Shown here piece by piece: positions 44,577 to 53,729 of a DNA stretch of 64,000 nt (positions within the stretch are counted from its first letter, which is position 1; the number at the start of each line of letters is the position of its first letter). The notes below the pieces were generated by a model that saw nothing but the letters and a program-made list of their open reading frames with translations, searched no databases and had not been told where the DNA came from. The translations under genes were made by a program, and so were the position numbers. The stretch comes from Lacrimispora sp. BS-2 (GTDB lineage: Bacteria > Bacillota > Clostridia > Lachnospirales > Lachnospiraceae): NCBI RefSeq assembly GCF_040207125.1, contig NZ_CP157940.1:4030001-4094000 (forward strand), read 5' to 3'.

Positions 44577-45773
44577 ATGAAAAAAATAATAAGTAGTTTA
44601 CCTTTTAAATTACTTCTGGGGGTTGTTTTGGGGATCTTGATCGGACAGGTAGCAGGCGAACCTGTCATGAATTTTGTCGTGACAGTGAAATACATATTAA
44701 ATCAGGTTATTACATTCTGCGTTCCTCTCATTATCATTGGCTTTATCGCCCCTTCGATTACAAGGCTGGGCAATAACGCTTCTAAAATGCTGGGCGTAGC
44801 AGTTACTGTTGCATATATATCTTCCATTGGAGCGGCGCTTTTTGCAATGACGGCCGGCTACGTCATGATTCCTTATCTGTCCATTACTACCGATGTAAAC
44901 GGACTCAAGGAACTTCCTGGAATCGTGTTCCAGCTGGATATCCCGCAGATCATGCCGGTAATGAGCGCATTGGTATTTTCCCTTCTCCTGGGTCTGGCCG
45001 CAACCTGGACAAAGGCAAAGGTGATTACCGAAGCATTGGAAGAATTTCAGGAAATTGTGCTTTCCATTGTAACAAAAATTGTTATCCCTATGCTGCCTGT
45101 ATTCATCGCATTTACCTTCTGTGCCCTCTCCTACGAGGGAACCATTACTAGGCAGCTTCCGGTATTCTTCCAGGTTGTCCTTATCGTCATGGTAGGCCAT
45201 TTTATCTGGCTGGCACTGCTTTATGCAATCGGCGGCATTTATTCCGGGAAGAATCCTATGGATGTCATCAGAAATTACGGACCTGCTTATATCACCGCAG
45301 TAGGTACTATGTCATCGGCCGCTACCCTGGCCGTAGCACTCCGCTGTGCAAAAAAGTCTCAGCCTACTTTACGTGATGATATGGTGGATTTCGGCATTCC
45401 GCTGTTTGCCAACATTCATCTGTGCGGCTCCGTTTTAACAGAGGTATTCTTTGTATTGACTGTCTCAAAAATACTATACGGAGCCTTTCCGTCCTACGGA
45501 ACCATGTTGTTGTTCTGCATTTTATTAGGTGTATTTGCCATTGGCGCCCCAGGCGTTCCAGGGGGTACCGTGATGGCGTCCCTTGGTCTTATAACAGGAG
45601 TTTTAGGCTTCAGTGAAACCGGGACGGCACTTATGCTGACCATTTTCGCATTGCAGGACAGCTTCGGCACAGCTTGCAACGTAACCGGTGACGGTGCATT
45701 GACCATGATTCTGACCGGATTCGCTGAAAAGCATGGAATAAAACGAGAAAAAATAGAATCAGGAATTTCATAA
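44577..45773 (+). CDS. Dicarboxylate/amino acid:cation symporter (DAACS family)
   Basis: A 398-residue transporter with about eight to ten membrane segments. It shows the family features ITFCVPLIIIGFIAPSI, AVGTMSSAATLAVALRCAK (serine-rich re-entrant loop) and GAPGVPGGTVMASLGLI with a late DSFGTACNVTGDGA. It probably takes up serine, cysteine or a similar acid with Na+ or H+. It begins 2 bases after the broken desulfidase-like gene, suggesting the pair once formed a cysteine/serine catabolic operon. Confidence 0.88.
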   Translation: MKKIISSLPFKLLLGVVLGILIGQVAGEPVMNFVVTVKYILNQVITFCVPLIIIGFIAPSITRLGNNASKMLGVAVTVAYISSIGAALFAMTAGYVMIPYLSITTDVNGLKELPGIVFQLDIPQIMPVMSALVFSLLLGLAATWTKAKVITEALEEFQEIVLSIVTKIVIPMLPVFIAFTFCALSYEGTITRQLPVFFQVVLIVMVGHFIWLALLYAIGGIYSGKNPMDVIRNYGPAYITAVGTMSSAATLAVALRCAKKSQPTLRDDMVDFGIPLFANIHLCGSVLTEVFFVLTVSKILYGAFPSYGTMLLFCILLGVFAIGAPGVPGGTVMASLGLITGVLGFSETGTALMLTIFALQDSFGTACNVTGDGALTMILTGFAEKHGIKREKIESGIS

Positions 45774-45785
45774 AAATAATTTACC

Positions 45786-45826
45786 AAATAACCCCTGCAG
45801 CCGTTTCCTGGCTGCAGGGGTTATTT
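45786..45826 (+). terminator. Strong terminator after the symporter gene
   Basis: A perfect 17-bp stem, AAATAACCCCTGCAGCC (45786-45802) with GGCTGCAGGGGTTATTT (45810-45826). Confidence 0.9.
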
Positions 45827-45957
45827 GAAACTATTTTACGGCATAATTAACAAGGTTTATTTTTATAGCACCAGATTGTGTAAGAATTGTTATTTTTGTG
45901 GTGAGCTTGTTCAGATTGATTGGAATAAGGCGGTTCCCGTTGGTGCAAGACATAAAT

Positions 45958-45988
45958 AAAAAAAGACCACTTACAAGCAGTCTTTTTT
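45958..45988 (-). terminator. Terminator of the cold-shock gene
   Basis: AAAAAAGAC and GTCTTTTTT arms around an 12-base loop lie 10 bases beyond the stop codon of the minus-strand gene. Confidence 0.75.
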
Positions 45989-45998
45989 ATCACGTGAT

Positions 45999-46199
45999 TT
46001 ATGCAGTTTGAACATTAACGGCCTGTAATCCACGATTACCTTCTGTTACATCAAATGTTACAGACTGACCATCGTCTAAAGACTTATAACCGTCCATAGC
46101 AAGACCTGAGAAATGAACGAAAATTTCGTTACCCTGCTCATCGCTGATAAAACCAAATCCCTTTTGTGCATTAAACCATTTTACTGTACCTTTTTTCAT
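45999..46199 (-). CDS. Cold-shock protein (CspA family)
   Basis: A 66-residue single cold-shock domain with both RNA-binding motifs, [10 protein letters not shown] (RNP1) and EIFVHFSGL (RNP2). It binds single-stranded RNA and melts structure. The Met at 46199 is the start because AAGGAGG precedes it; an upstream in-frame extension to 46271 is leader sequence. A long structured leader suggests temperature control. Confidence 0.96.
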   Translation of the reverse strand: MKKGTVKWFNAQKGFGFISDEQGNEIFVHFSGLAMDGYKSLDDGQSVTFDVTEGNRGLQAVNVQTA

Positions 46200-46249
46200 G
46201 AAAGATACCTCCTTAATTATTAAAATTATATTTGCTAAAACTAAAAATC

Positions 46250-46299
46250 GCATATATAAGTAAATCATCAATAGAATAATGACTTACGTATATATGCGA
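46250..46299 (-). promoter_or_regulatory. Hairpin in the cold-shock mRNA leader
   Basis: CGCATATATAAGTAA (46250-46264) and TTACGTATATATGCG (46285-46299) form a 15-bp inverted repeat with one mismatch, 50-100 bases upstream of the start codon. Long folded leaders are typical of cspA-type mRNAs. Confidence 0.45.
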
Positions 46300-46528
46300 A
46301 ATCAAGACTTTATTAAAGTACTTATTTAATATAACACAATAGTCTGAATAAGTCAAGAAAAACTTGGGAAAGAGGTTCCCCATTGAAAAATTATCAAAAA
46401 GGTATAAATGAACAGCGCGAGGCGAAGGGTGTTCTAGTCTGAACTTGGTAAGGAATCAGGATAATAATCCGAATTCAGTAAGATGGTAAGAAAACATCAT
46501 TTATTGAATAATATTGCAGATTAGGTTT

Positions 46529-46580
46529 AAAAGGTATCTGGTGATTAGTTAGGTTTCAGCCAGCTGCCAGATACCTTATG
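46529..46580 (-). terminator. Inverted repeat downstream of the CarD-family gene
   Basis: AAGGTATCTGG (46531-46541) and CCAGATACCTT (46567-46577) pair perfectly; on the minus strand TTTTAAA follows. Probably the terminator of the CarD-family gene, 190 bases beyond its stop. The rest of 46300-46771 shows no gene. Confidence 0.55.
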
Positions 46581-46771
46581 TGGCCTCTTCACTGGTAATT
46601 ATAACATTTTTTTACCTTTTACTATAAACTCAGGTTCGTTTTACGTTAAAACAGATCTTATCTTTGGGGAATAATTATAATGAAAACAGTAGTTGATTTT
46701 TATGGGAGTTGAAGTGGTCTTGACACGCTAATAAGGAATGATAATGATTTGCATTTGATAAACTGTAAAAT

Positions 46772-47278
46772 TTAGGTTCTCTGCTGCTCATAGATAAACG
46801 GAATAACCTCTTCACGCTTGATGTTCAACACGTAAGCAAATTCCTCGCAAAGTGTTTTTTCAGCATCCTTGAGAAAGTCTTCATCGAAATTCTGTAGTTT
46901 CTTATTTTTATTTATGTTTTTTAACTCTTGTTTGTGCCAACGTAAAGTTTTTATCATTTTTATAAGTTCGGAATGGTTACCATCTGCAAGAATCTGCCTG
47001 TATAATTCTTTACGCTTAAGATTATCCTTATTCCAAATGTAATCTTTATCCGACATTTTCTTAACTAGAGAGAAAATGTCATCGGCAGAGAGAATGTGGC
47101 GAATTTCAGTTTTTCTTCTGTTACTTATAGCTGAAACGTATACTGTCGCGGCAGTATGGTAAATAGGTTTGAGTACATAATATGGACGGATTTTTTCATC
47201 CATGCACATATCCTGTAATCCGGTAACCTTACAAATACCATGACTTCCGTATATGATGATATCACCTATGTTTATAAT
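46772..47278 (-). CDS. CarD/CdnL-family transcriptional regulator with apparent ATT start
   Basis: A protein of up to 168 residues. The N-terminal CarD/TRCF RNA-polymerase-interacting domain reads NIGDIIIYGSHGICKVTGL, then YYVLKPIYHTAATVYVSA. A helical C-terminal half matches CarD proteins (YIWNKDNLKRKELYRQILADGNHSELIKMIKTL). The first ATG (47209) would delete the first 23 residues of the conserved domain. The reading frame upstream stops at TGA (47284-47282), leaving ATT at 47278-47276 as the codon at the usual start position, behind an AGAGGTGA ribosome site. Either a rare ATT start is used or the start codon has been lost. Confidence 0.7.
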   Translation of the reverse strand: MINIGDIIIYGSHGICKVTGLQDMCMDEKIRPYYVLKPIYHTAATVYVSAISNRRKTEIRHILSADDIFSLVKKMSDKDYIWNKDNLKRKELYRQILADGNHSELIKMIKTLRWHKQELKNINKNKKLQNFDEDFLKDAEKTLCEEFAYVLNIKREEVIPFIYEQQRT

Positions 47279-47478
47279 ATCTCACCTCTTTCTAATAAAA
47301 TAAAAAATGCGGTTCACTAAAACTGGACTTACGTCCCTGTAAAGCAAACTACATATTTGGTATATATCATACCATAATTGTAGATGAAATGTATATGGTA
47401 ATTTTACCCAAAGTTTACGACTATATCATGCGCTAACCTATTTAGTGTTTCCCGGAGTACCGGGAGAAAGGAATGAGA

Positions 47479-48039
47479 TATGACAGTAGAACAGATTGAA
47501 TTAAGGATCAAGAAGATCCAGCCAAAGAGACCTTTATGAGTTTGTGCAAAACAGAGAAATTATCTGAGGAGAAAAAATGCATTTCTTTTTCATAAATACA
47601 CTTATCCACAAGAGAATACAAGGACTTTTCTCCTGGCCCTGATCCCTCTTTTGCAGAGCGGATTCCTTGTGGATAATAGTCCCGGATATCCTGATTTTTT
47701 AGTCATTTCTACTCTTTTTTCTACCTGTCCTGTTTCGTCAAAATGCTGATGCCTCCGAATCCTTAGATTCGCTTTTTCCTGCTCTGTGTAGTATAATAAG
47801 GCTATCATAATCAGGAGTGGGTGAGCCAGATGAACCGGAACATGGAACTTCTGATTGAACAGCTTTCCATTGCAAACCAGAAGCGCTTTGGACGTTCCAG
47901 TAAGAAGCTGGAAATTGATGGCCAGCTGAGCATGAATGACTGCTTCCCTGGTCTAGTGGCCTGCCAGCAGAATGGCGGAAAGCTAATCCGTAGCTCAGAC
48001 CGTCAGAAATGGCGTCCGTTATTTTGTCAAGGGACTGGC
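47479..48039 (+). pseudogene. IS66-type transposase remnants
   Basis: A short frame MTVEQIELRIKKIQ (47479) is cut off at once. From 47821 the frame MNRNMELLIEQLSIANQKRFGRSSKKLEIDGQLS matches the N-terminus of IS66-family transposases (usual form ..EQLRIANQKRFGRSSEKL). It breaks off near 47945 into what resembles the terminal region of an IS66 element in inverse orientation. The stretch 47530-47790 in between has no recognisable gene. Confidence 0.6.
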
Positions 48040-48047
48040 TATGGTGC
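48040..48047. repeat. Target-site duplication, left copy
   Basis: TATGGTGC directly precedes the left inverted repeat of the ISL3-type element and is repeated exactly at 49887-49894. Confidence 0.92.
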
Positions 48048-48116
48048 GGTTCTTTCCAGAGTTGGTTGTATTCACATTAATAAAGATGTATAATTACTCT
48101 ATAGGACGGTGATTAC

Positions 48117-48563
48117 ATGGAGACTAAAATTATAAAACTATTGGATTCTTCTTTAGAATGTATTGATTGTAAAATTAAAAATGATAAGATAATTCTACAT
48201 GTTTATTCCACAAAGCAAAAACTGATCTGCCCTTATTGTGGTAATGCATCTTCAAAAATACATTCTGTTTATCAAAGGGAAATTCAGGATATCCCTTTAC
48301 ATGAGAAACAAACAATTCTACTATTGGATACAAGAAAGGTATACTGTGATAATCCGGAGTGCAGTCACAAAACTTTTTCGGAACGCTTTGATTTTGTTGT
48401 ACCTAACGGAAAGAAAACGAAACGTCTTGTTGAAAAGATATTAGTGACATCTGTTAAATTAAGTTCAGTAAATGCATCATCTTTACTTAAAGCGGATTAT
48501 GTCAAAACCAGTAAAAGCAGCATCTGTGATCTGATTAAAAAAAATGCCTTCCCTTGTGGATAA
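48117..48563 (+). CDS. ISL3 transposase, N-terminal part
   Basis: 148 residues with the zinc-binding region CPYCG..C..C (LICPYCGNASSKIHSVYQ, then CDNPECSHKTF) and the helix-turn-helix half of ISL3 transposases. The frame runs out just after an A8 tract (48537-48544), where the DDE half continues in the +1 frame. Transcriptional or ribosomal slippage on the A tract could join the two; otherwise the transposase is broken. Confidence 0.85.
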   Translation: METKIIKLLDSSLECIDCKIKNDKIILHVYSTKQKLICPYCGNASSKIHSVYQREIQDIPLHEKQTILLLDTRKVYCDNPECSHKTFSERFDFVVPNGKKTKRLVEKILVTSVKLSSVNASSLLKADYVKTSKSSICDLIKKNAFPCG

Positions 48564-49872
48564 ATCTGCTGTTACAAAAGTTTGTGTGGACGATTTTGCT
48601 TTTCGAAAAAGATATACTTACGGCACAGTTATGGTGGATTTAGAAACACACAGAATTATTGATATTATCGACTCAAGAGAAACGAAACAGGTTGAGGATT
48701 GGCTAAAATCCTATCCTAACTTAGTGGTTATTTCGCGTGATGGAGCCCAAACATATTCATCTGCTTCAACGAATTCTCATCCAGATGCACTTCAAATCAG
48801 TGACAGGTTCCATCTGTTGAAAAATCTATCGGATGCAGTACAAAAATATATGTACCGTCTATTTCCTTCCAGATTGGTGATATCTGCCACTTCACAGAAT
48901 GCAGAAATGCAGGCGCTATATGATACAAGAAACCGTACAGAAAGAATCCATTTTGCACATAAAAAGCGTCAGGAAGGATATATGACGGCTGATATTGCTT
49001 TGCTTTTGCACTCATCATCCTCTACGATAAGAAAATATCTTGCTATTCCAAAAGATAAAATCCCTGAAGCGAAGGAAAATGCCCGGGAACGTCAGCATAT
49101 CAGGCAAATGCAAAATAAACAGCAAGCAATTGAAGAAGTCAGAACTTTATATGCACAGGGGAATGCAATTGACAAAATCACATATTTAACTGGTCATACT
49201 ACCTTAACGGTAAAAAACTATCTGAAAAAAGACTGCCCACTGAGTAATGGACACTACGATTGCAGGAGGCCAGGAAAATTGGCACCTTACGAGCAAACAG
49301 TCATTGAAATGCGTTCAAATGGAATAACTTATGAAAAAATTCATGAGCATATTTGTAAAAATGGGTACACAGGCACGGTTGCTTCTTTAAGAATGTTTAT
49401 GCAGAAAGAAAGAACACATTTAAAGAACGTATCAAAAAATGAAAACGAGCCTGTTGAATATATTCCACGCAAGTTCTTTTGTCAGCTTATTTATAGGGAA
49501 TTAGAACGTGTAAAAGGGTTAACACTTAAACAATATGAAGCTGCAATTAAAAGATATCCTGTCTTAGGAAAAATCTATTGGCTGCTTAGGGAATTTCATC
49601 GTATTATATTTTCCCGTCAAAGTAAGGAATTGGATTCATGGATTACAAAAGCAAAACAATTAGAAATTGATGAGGTGGATACATATATTAATGGTTTGAA
49701 ACATGATATTACAGCAGTAAAAAATGGTATAGATTTTGAATATAATAATGGGTTGGCTGAAGGAAGTGTGAATAAAATCAAGCTGATCAAACGAATTATG
49801 TATGGGAGAAACAGCTTTTTGCTATTAAAAGCAAAGCTGCTTCTCAATGAATATTATTATCAAATCAACTAA
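48544..49872 (+). CDS. ISL3 transposase, DDE catalytic part
   Basis: 442 residues covering the catalytic domain: first Asp in KVCVDDFAFRKRYTYGTVMVD, second in VVISRDGAQTYSSA, and the late Glu in GLAEGSVNKIKLIKRIMYGR. It starts at the end of the A8 tract, so a separate start here is only an ORF boundary. The combined protein would be about 585 residues, near the upper end for ISL3. Confidence 0.88.
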   Translation: MPSLVDKSAVTKVCVDDFAFRKRYTYGTVMVDLETHRIIDIIDSRETKQVEDWLKSYPNLVVISRDGAQTYSSASTNSHPDALQISDRFHLLKNLSDAVQKYMYRLFPSRLVISATSQNAEMQALYDTRNRTERIHFAHKKRQEGYMTADIALLLHSSSSTIRKYLAIPKDKIPEAKENARERQHIRQMQNKQQAIEEVRTLYAQGNAIDKITYLTGHTTLTVKNYLKKDCPLSNGHYDCRRPGKLAPYEQTVIEMRSNGITYEKIHEHICKNGYTGTVASLRMFMQKERTHLKNVSKNENEPVEYIPRKFFCQLIYRELERVKGLTLKQYEAAIKRYPVLGKIYWLLREFHRIIFSRQSKELDSWITKAKQLEIDEVDTYINGLKHDITAVKNGIDFEYNNGLAEGSVNKIKLIKRIMYGRNSFLLLKAKLLLNEYYYQIN

Positions 49873-49886
49873 CTCTGGAAAGAACC

Positions 49887-49894
49887 TATGGTGC
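49887..49894. repeat. Target-site duplication, right copy
   Basis: TATGGTGC, identical to 48040-48047. Beyond it GTTTAC continues the interrupted IS66-like terminus. Confidence 0.92.
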
Positions 49895-50093
49895 GTTTAC
49901 TATTTGCCTGTGAAAAACACTAATCTGATTATTTTAATAATTATTCCAAAAGCAGAAGTGCTTTATCAGTTAACTAATATTAGCCACATTATTTTATTTA
50001 TATTTCTTGCGTTAACGGCTAGTGTATTATATATTTAAGTTAATATGTTACAACATCTATATTTGAGTTTTTTCGAGAAATCTGAGAGGGAGG
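49895..50093. other. AT-rich sequence without recognised gene
   Basis: Short frames only. It contains the rest of the interrupted IS66-like terminus at its left edge. Confidence 0.4.
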
Positions 50094-50225
50094 GGTCAGG
50101 GGAGCACATCTCAAGGGATTATCTGGAAATAAGATCCCTTTAACAAGTAGAATTATTGCAGTTGATGATTCATACGAGGTCATAATGGGAGACCGGCCTT
50201 ACAGGAAATCAATAGAATATTCAGA
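50094..50225 (+). pseudogene. HD-GYP phosphodiesterase fragment
   Basis: A scrap of about 40 codons reads HLKGLSGNKIPLTSRIIAVDDSYEVIMGDRPYRKSI. It matches the C-terminal conserved stretch of HD-GYP domains (GEEIPL.SRIIAVADAYDAM.SDRPYR) and is followed by a stop. The catalytic HD and GYP motifs are gone. Confidence 0.7.
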
Positions 50226-50370
50226 CTGATTAAAGTTTTACATAAATATTAGTTGATAGAATGATGTAATGATTATTTTGATGGTTGCACCATTTAAAGC
50301 TAAATATAAATGTAACTTTGTCCCTGCATAGCATTTTTATGACAAATAATATTATTAAAGGAGGTTAAAT

Positions 50371-50830
50371 TATGGAATACGACTAAAAGTTTAACTCAAA
50401 CTAATATTTTATTAGAATCAGAAACCAACCAGGAGGTGAGGAAGGTGTAGCAACTGGAATTGCTGAATATAGCAATAAATTAATCACCATCTTTGATTTA
50501 AAAAAAATTATTGCTGAGATTAGTCTGGAGACCAACATTCAAAAGCAGTCTATTGAAAAATTTGGTCATATGAGAGTTAGTGACAAAAATTTTTTCATTG
50601 CTAAAAATTCAATGCTTTTATCGAAATTAATACTTGAGTTTTTCGTCGTGCAGGTTACAGTTATACAATAAAAACTGATAATGGATAGGAAGCACGGAAT
50701 TATTTACTGAAAACAAAAGCTTCTGGTGATCCATTAAAGGATCATGTAGCATGTATTGTTTCTGATATTGAAATGCCATTAATGAATGGAAATAGACTTA
50801 CAAAACTTGTTAAAGACAAAAGATGGGAGG
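50371..50830 (+). pseudogene. cheV: Degenerate cheV (CheW-receiver coupling protein)
   Basis: The pieces are TKSLTQTNILLESETN (N-terminus, out of frame with the ATG at 50371), EEGVATGIAEYSNKLITIFDLKKIIAEISLETNIQ (end of the CheW domain) and FFIAKNSMLLSKLILEFF in another frame. Then comes RRAGYSYTIKTDNG, a stop, and [25 protein letters not shown] (receiver). A large internal deletion, a frameshift, a stop codon and loss of the receiver end are all present. It lies immediately before an intact chemoreceptor gene. Confidence 0.8.
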
Positions 50831-50836
50831 CTTTTT

Positions 50837-52936
50837 ATGAGATTTATAAGTAAAAGTATTACTCGAAAACTGCTGGTTTGGATATTAGCACCATCTATAT
50901 TAATGTTTGGAGTCTTAAGTTTTTTGATTTTAAGCAATGTAAAAAAGAATATGAGTCTTAAAACTGAAGAAGTAATTAAAAGAAGTAGTATTAGTGCAGC
51001 GTGGGAAATTAATCAATTTTTTACTAAGTATATTAATATTGTTGATACAGGTTCTGTAAATAATGAGTTTGCTGATTTTCTAGAAAGTTTAATACCTGGC
51101 ACGAAGTTTAATGAAACAGAAGAGTACAATAAAATAAAAGAACAATTAAATGATATTTTAACACTTGATAAAGATAATATATTAGCAACCTGGATTGCAG
51201 ATACAGATTCAAGTCAAATAATGATTTCTGATGGATTTGTTTCAGGAAAGGATTGGATTATAACAGACCGCCCATGGTATACCCCTACCATAGAAAGTGG
51301 AAGGGCATATTTGACTGAGCCATACATAGATTCAAATACAAACGAAGTTGTAATAAGTATAATTGCTCCTATTTATAATAATCAAACTGTTTTGGGTTGT
51401 TTTGGAATTGATATGACTCTAAAACATTTAAATGAAATTATGCAAACTTTTAAATTAGGAGATACGGGATATTATACATTTATAACAAAAGAAAATATGG
51501 TGATTTATCATAAAAATAGCGATTACATACTAAAAAGTATAAGCGATTTACCGTTAGATTCGAATCTAAAGCAAATACTATCGAACAAACAGGAAGGGGC
51601 TATTACATATTATTTAAACGATGATTTGATCCATGGATATAATGCGACTATAGGTGACTTATCATGGAGGGCATTATCCACATTATCAGACACAGAGTTC
51701 AGTCAAGATTTTAATCATTTACGTAATTTATTATTATCAATTATAGTTGTAATTATGTTTTTAATATGCATAACAGTATATATATCTTCAATAAATATTG
51801 TTAGACCTTTGAAAAAGCTTGCTTTTGCATCTGATAAAATAGCTGAAGGTAATTTAGACGTTAATTTAGATATAAAAACAAAAGATGAAACTTTCATTGT
51901 TGCAGATTCCTTTAATAGAACTGTAGTCAGATTAAAAGCATATATTTTATATATCAATGAAATTTCTGAACTGCTAGTTCAGGTTGGCGATGGAAACCTT
52001 AACTTATGTTTCAATCAAGTATATGATGGAGGCTTCAAGAAAATTAAGGAATCACTACTACATGCAACGGATAAGCTAAATAATACTCTTATTCAATTTA
52101 ATTCTGCAGCAGATCAAGTGTCAAGTGGCTCTGAACAAGTATCTTTTGGAGCACAAGCTCTTGCACAAGGAGCAACCGAGCAGGCAAGCAGTATTGAAGA
52201 GCTTTCTGCAACGATTAATGAAATTTCACAACAAATTAAGCATAATGCTGATAATGCTCAACTTGCCAACACAGAGGCCTTGTCGGCAGGTAAGGAAGTT
52301 AAGAACAGTAATAATCAAATGCAAGAAATGATTGTTGCAATGAATGATATTAATGCAAAATCTAAACAAATCAGCAAAATTATTAAAGCAATCGAAGATA
52401 TTGCATTCCAAACAAATATCTTGGCCCTTAATGCTGCTGTTGAGGCGGCACGTGCTGGTGCTGCTGGAAAGGGATTTGCTGTTGTTGCTGATGAAGTTAG
52501 AAATTTGGCACAAAAATCAGCTGAAGCGGCAAAAAGCACAACGATACTTATTGAAGAAACAGTACAAGCGGTTCAAAATGGTACAAATATTGCTGATAGT
52601 ACAGCACAATCAATGTATTATGTGGTTGACAGTACCGATAAGTTAATTGGCCTGATTAATGAAATAGCACAAGCTTCAAATGAACAAGCAAATGCTGTCT
52701 TACAGGTGACTACAGGTATTGACCAAATCTCTGCTGTTGTACAAACAAATAGTGCAACTGCCGAAGAAAGTGCTGCGGCAAGCGAAGAACTTAATAGCCA
52801 AACCCAATTGCTAAAACATCACATAGAGCAATTTAAATTAAAGGATGATACTAATACAATATATGGCACTTTTGATGCTAACCAGGAATATAACTCATTA
52901 TCTGAATCAAAGGCCAATAATAATAGCAAATACTAA
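50837..52936 (+). CDS. Methyl-accepting chemotaxis protein with dCache sensor
   Basis: A 699-residue chemoreceptor: membrane segment about 12-32, extracellular dCache sensor to about 300 (motif [26 protein letters not shown]), second membrane segment ([19 protein letters not shown]), HAMP, and a methyl-accepting coil with the hairpin tip [23 protein letters not shown]. The start at 50837 has GGGAGG 6 bases upstream. The usual partner cheV in front is destroyed. AT-rich codon use contrasts with the backbone. The ligand, probably an amino or organic acid, is unknown. Confidence 0.93.
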   Translation: MRFISKSITRKLLVWILAPSILMFGVLSFLILSNVKKNMSLKTEEVIKRSSISAAWEINQFFTKYINIVDTGSVNNEFADFLESLIPGTKFNETEEYNKIKEQLNDILTLDKDNILATWIADTDSSQIMISDGFVSGKDWIITDRPWYTPTIESGRAYLTEPYIDSNTNEVVISIIAPIYNNQTVLGCFGIDMTLKHLNEIMQTFKLGDTGYYTFITKENMVIYHKNSDYILKSISDLPLDSNLKQILSNKQEGAITYYLNDDLIHGYNATIGDLSWRALSTLSDTEFSQDFNHLRNLLLSIIVVIMFLICITVYISSINIVRPLKKLAFASDKIAEGNLDVNLDIKTKDETFIVADSFNRTVVRLKAYILYINEISELLVQVGDGNLNLCFNQVYDGGFKKIKESLLHATDKLNNTLIQFNSAADQVSSGSEQVSFGAQALAQGATEQASSIEELSATINEISQQIKHNADNAQLANTEALSAGKEVKNSNNQMQEMIVAMNDINAKSKQISKIIKAIEDIAFQTNILALNAAVEAARAGAAGKGFAVVADEVRNLAQKSAEAAKSTTILIEETVQAVQNGTNIADSTAQSMYYVVDSTDKLIGLINEIAQASNEQANAVLQVTTGIDQISAVVQTNSATAEESAAASEELNSQTQLLKHHIEQFKLKDDTNTIYGTFDANQEYNSLSESKANNNSKY

Positions 52937-53142
52937 CTTGAGTAAAGTATCCCCTATAATTGTAGGTTGGACCATCCTGAAATACTATATTGCAGTTACA
53001 AATTCTGCACTAAATTTTTGGGAATACTCAAAAGTAGTGAATTAATAAAATGATCCCCGGGCTTTTTTCGCTTGGGGATCGTTATGTATTAAGTTTGCTT
53101 TTCTTAAATTGTCATTATTAGTGGTAAACACTTATCCTTTAA
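52937..53142. other. Intergenic region with a hairpin
   Basis: TGATCCCC (53051-53058) and GGGGATCG (53074-53081) form a stem, but no T-run follows closely. No gene. Confidence 0.4.
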
Positions 53143-53290
53143 CTAGGTGACAGTACCCGGAACTTCAGCAAACATAGAGGGTTGGGAGACAACTGTTTGA
53201 ACTTTAGGTTTTCTTTCAGCAGGAATTGTATCAAACGCTTCGCGCTTGATCTTGCGAAGCCAGTAATAATAGGATTTTATACTGACATCA
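53143..53290 (-). pseudogene. IS66 TnpA fragment
   Basis: The end of a small IS66-type accessory protein is left: VSIKSYYYWLRKIKREAFDTIPAERKPK. The longer open frame to 53385 is not IS-like and is probably junk. It is in reverse orientation to the IS66 remnant at 47.8 kb. Confidence 0.6.
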
Positions 53291-53729
53291 TGAGCGGGTA
53301 CACCAATCAGATACGTTTTGATTGCTTGCCCTGCATTCCTGAATCCGTTCAATCCAAAGGCTGAGTTTCTGGGAATCAGTTGCAACGGTTAAGCGCTCCA
53401 TAGATAAATCTACAATCCCTTAAGGTACTTAATTTGACGCTTACGTAACAGGAGACAGAACAGGACACATGAAAGGTGTTAAAGTAATATTTTACGAAAA
53501 CGATTAAGTAAAAACAAGAGAGATATAGAGAAATAATAAAGCAGCTATTTTAAATTAACAAGAGTTATTTAGAAAAATGAGGGACAACATTCTTACGGAT
53601 TAGTTGTTTTATATAAAATATATTATTGAAAACTATATAAGTTAGATAAAGAATAAAAATATATTGATTTATCTCCTGAAAAGGAGTATATTGGAATTGC
53701 GAAAACGATTAAGTAAAAGGGTGAGGCAT
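53291..53729. promoter_or_regulatory. Region upstream of the LacI-type gene with a 19-bp direct repeat
   Basis: CGAAAACGATTAAGTAAAA occurs at 53495-53513 and at 53700-53718, the second copy ending 11 bases before the ATG at 53730. The centre AAACGATT resembles the half-palindromic CG-centred operators of LacI regulators. No gene is visible in the AT-rich DNA between. Confidence 0.5.

Larger units (their letters stand above)
48048..49886 (+). mobile_element. Complete ISL3-family insertion sequence (1839 bp)
   Basis: The terminal inverted repeats are GGTTCTTTCCAGAGTT (48048-48063) and AACTCTGGAAAGAACC (49871-49886), a perfect 16-bp match. The 8-bp direct repeat TATGGTGC on both sides is the size expected of ISL3. 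The transposase is an ISL3 enzyme in two frames. The sharp duplication and perfect ends indicate a recent insertion. It landed in the end of an IS66 relic. Confidence 0.93.

Noticed and set aside
44697..45200. 167-residue minus-strand frame inside the symporter gene
   Set aside because: Shadow of a transporter gene; no start signal and no domain.
47602..47808. 68-residue minus-strand frame in the IS66 debris
   Set aside because: Basic and low in structure, no ribosome site; likely junk within a rearranged region.
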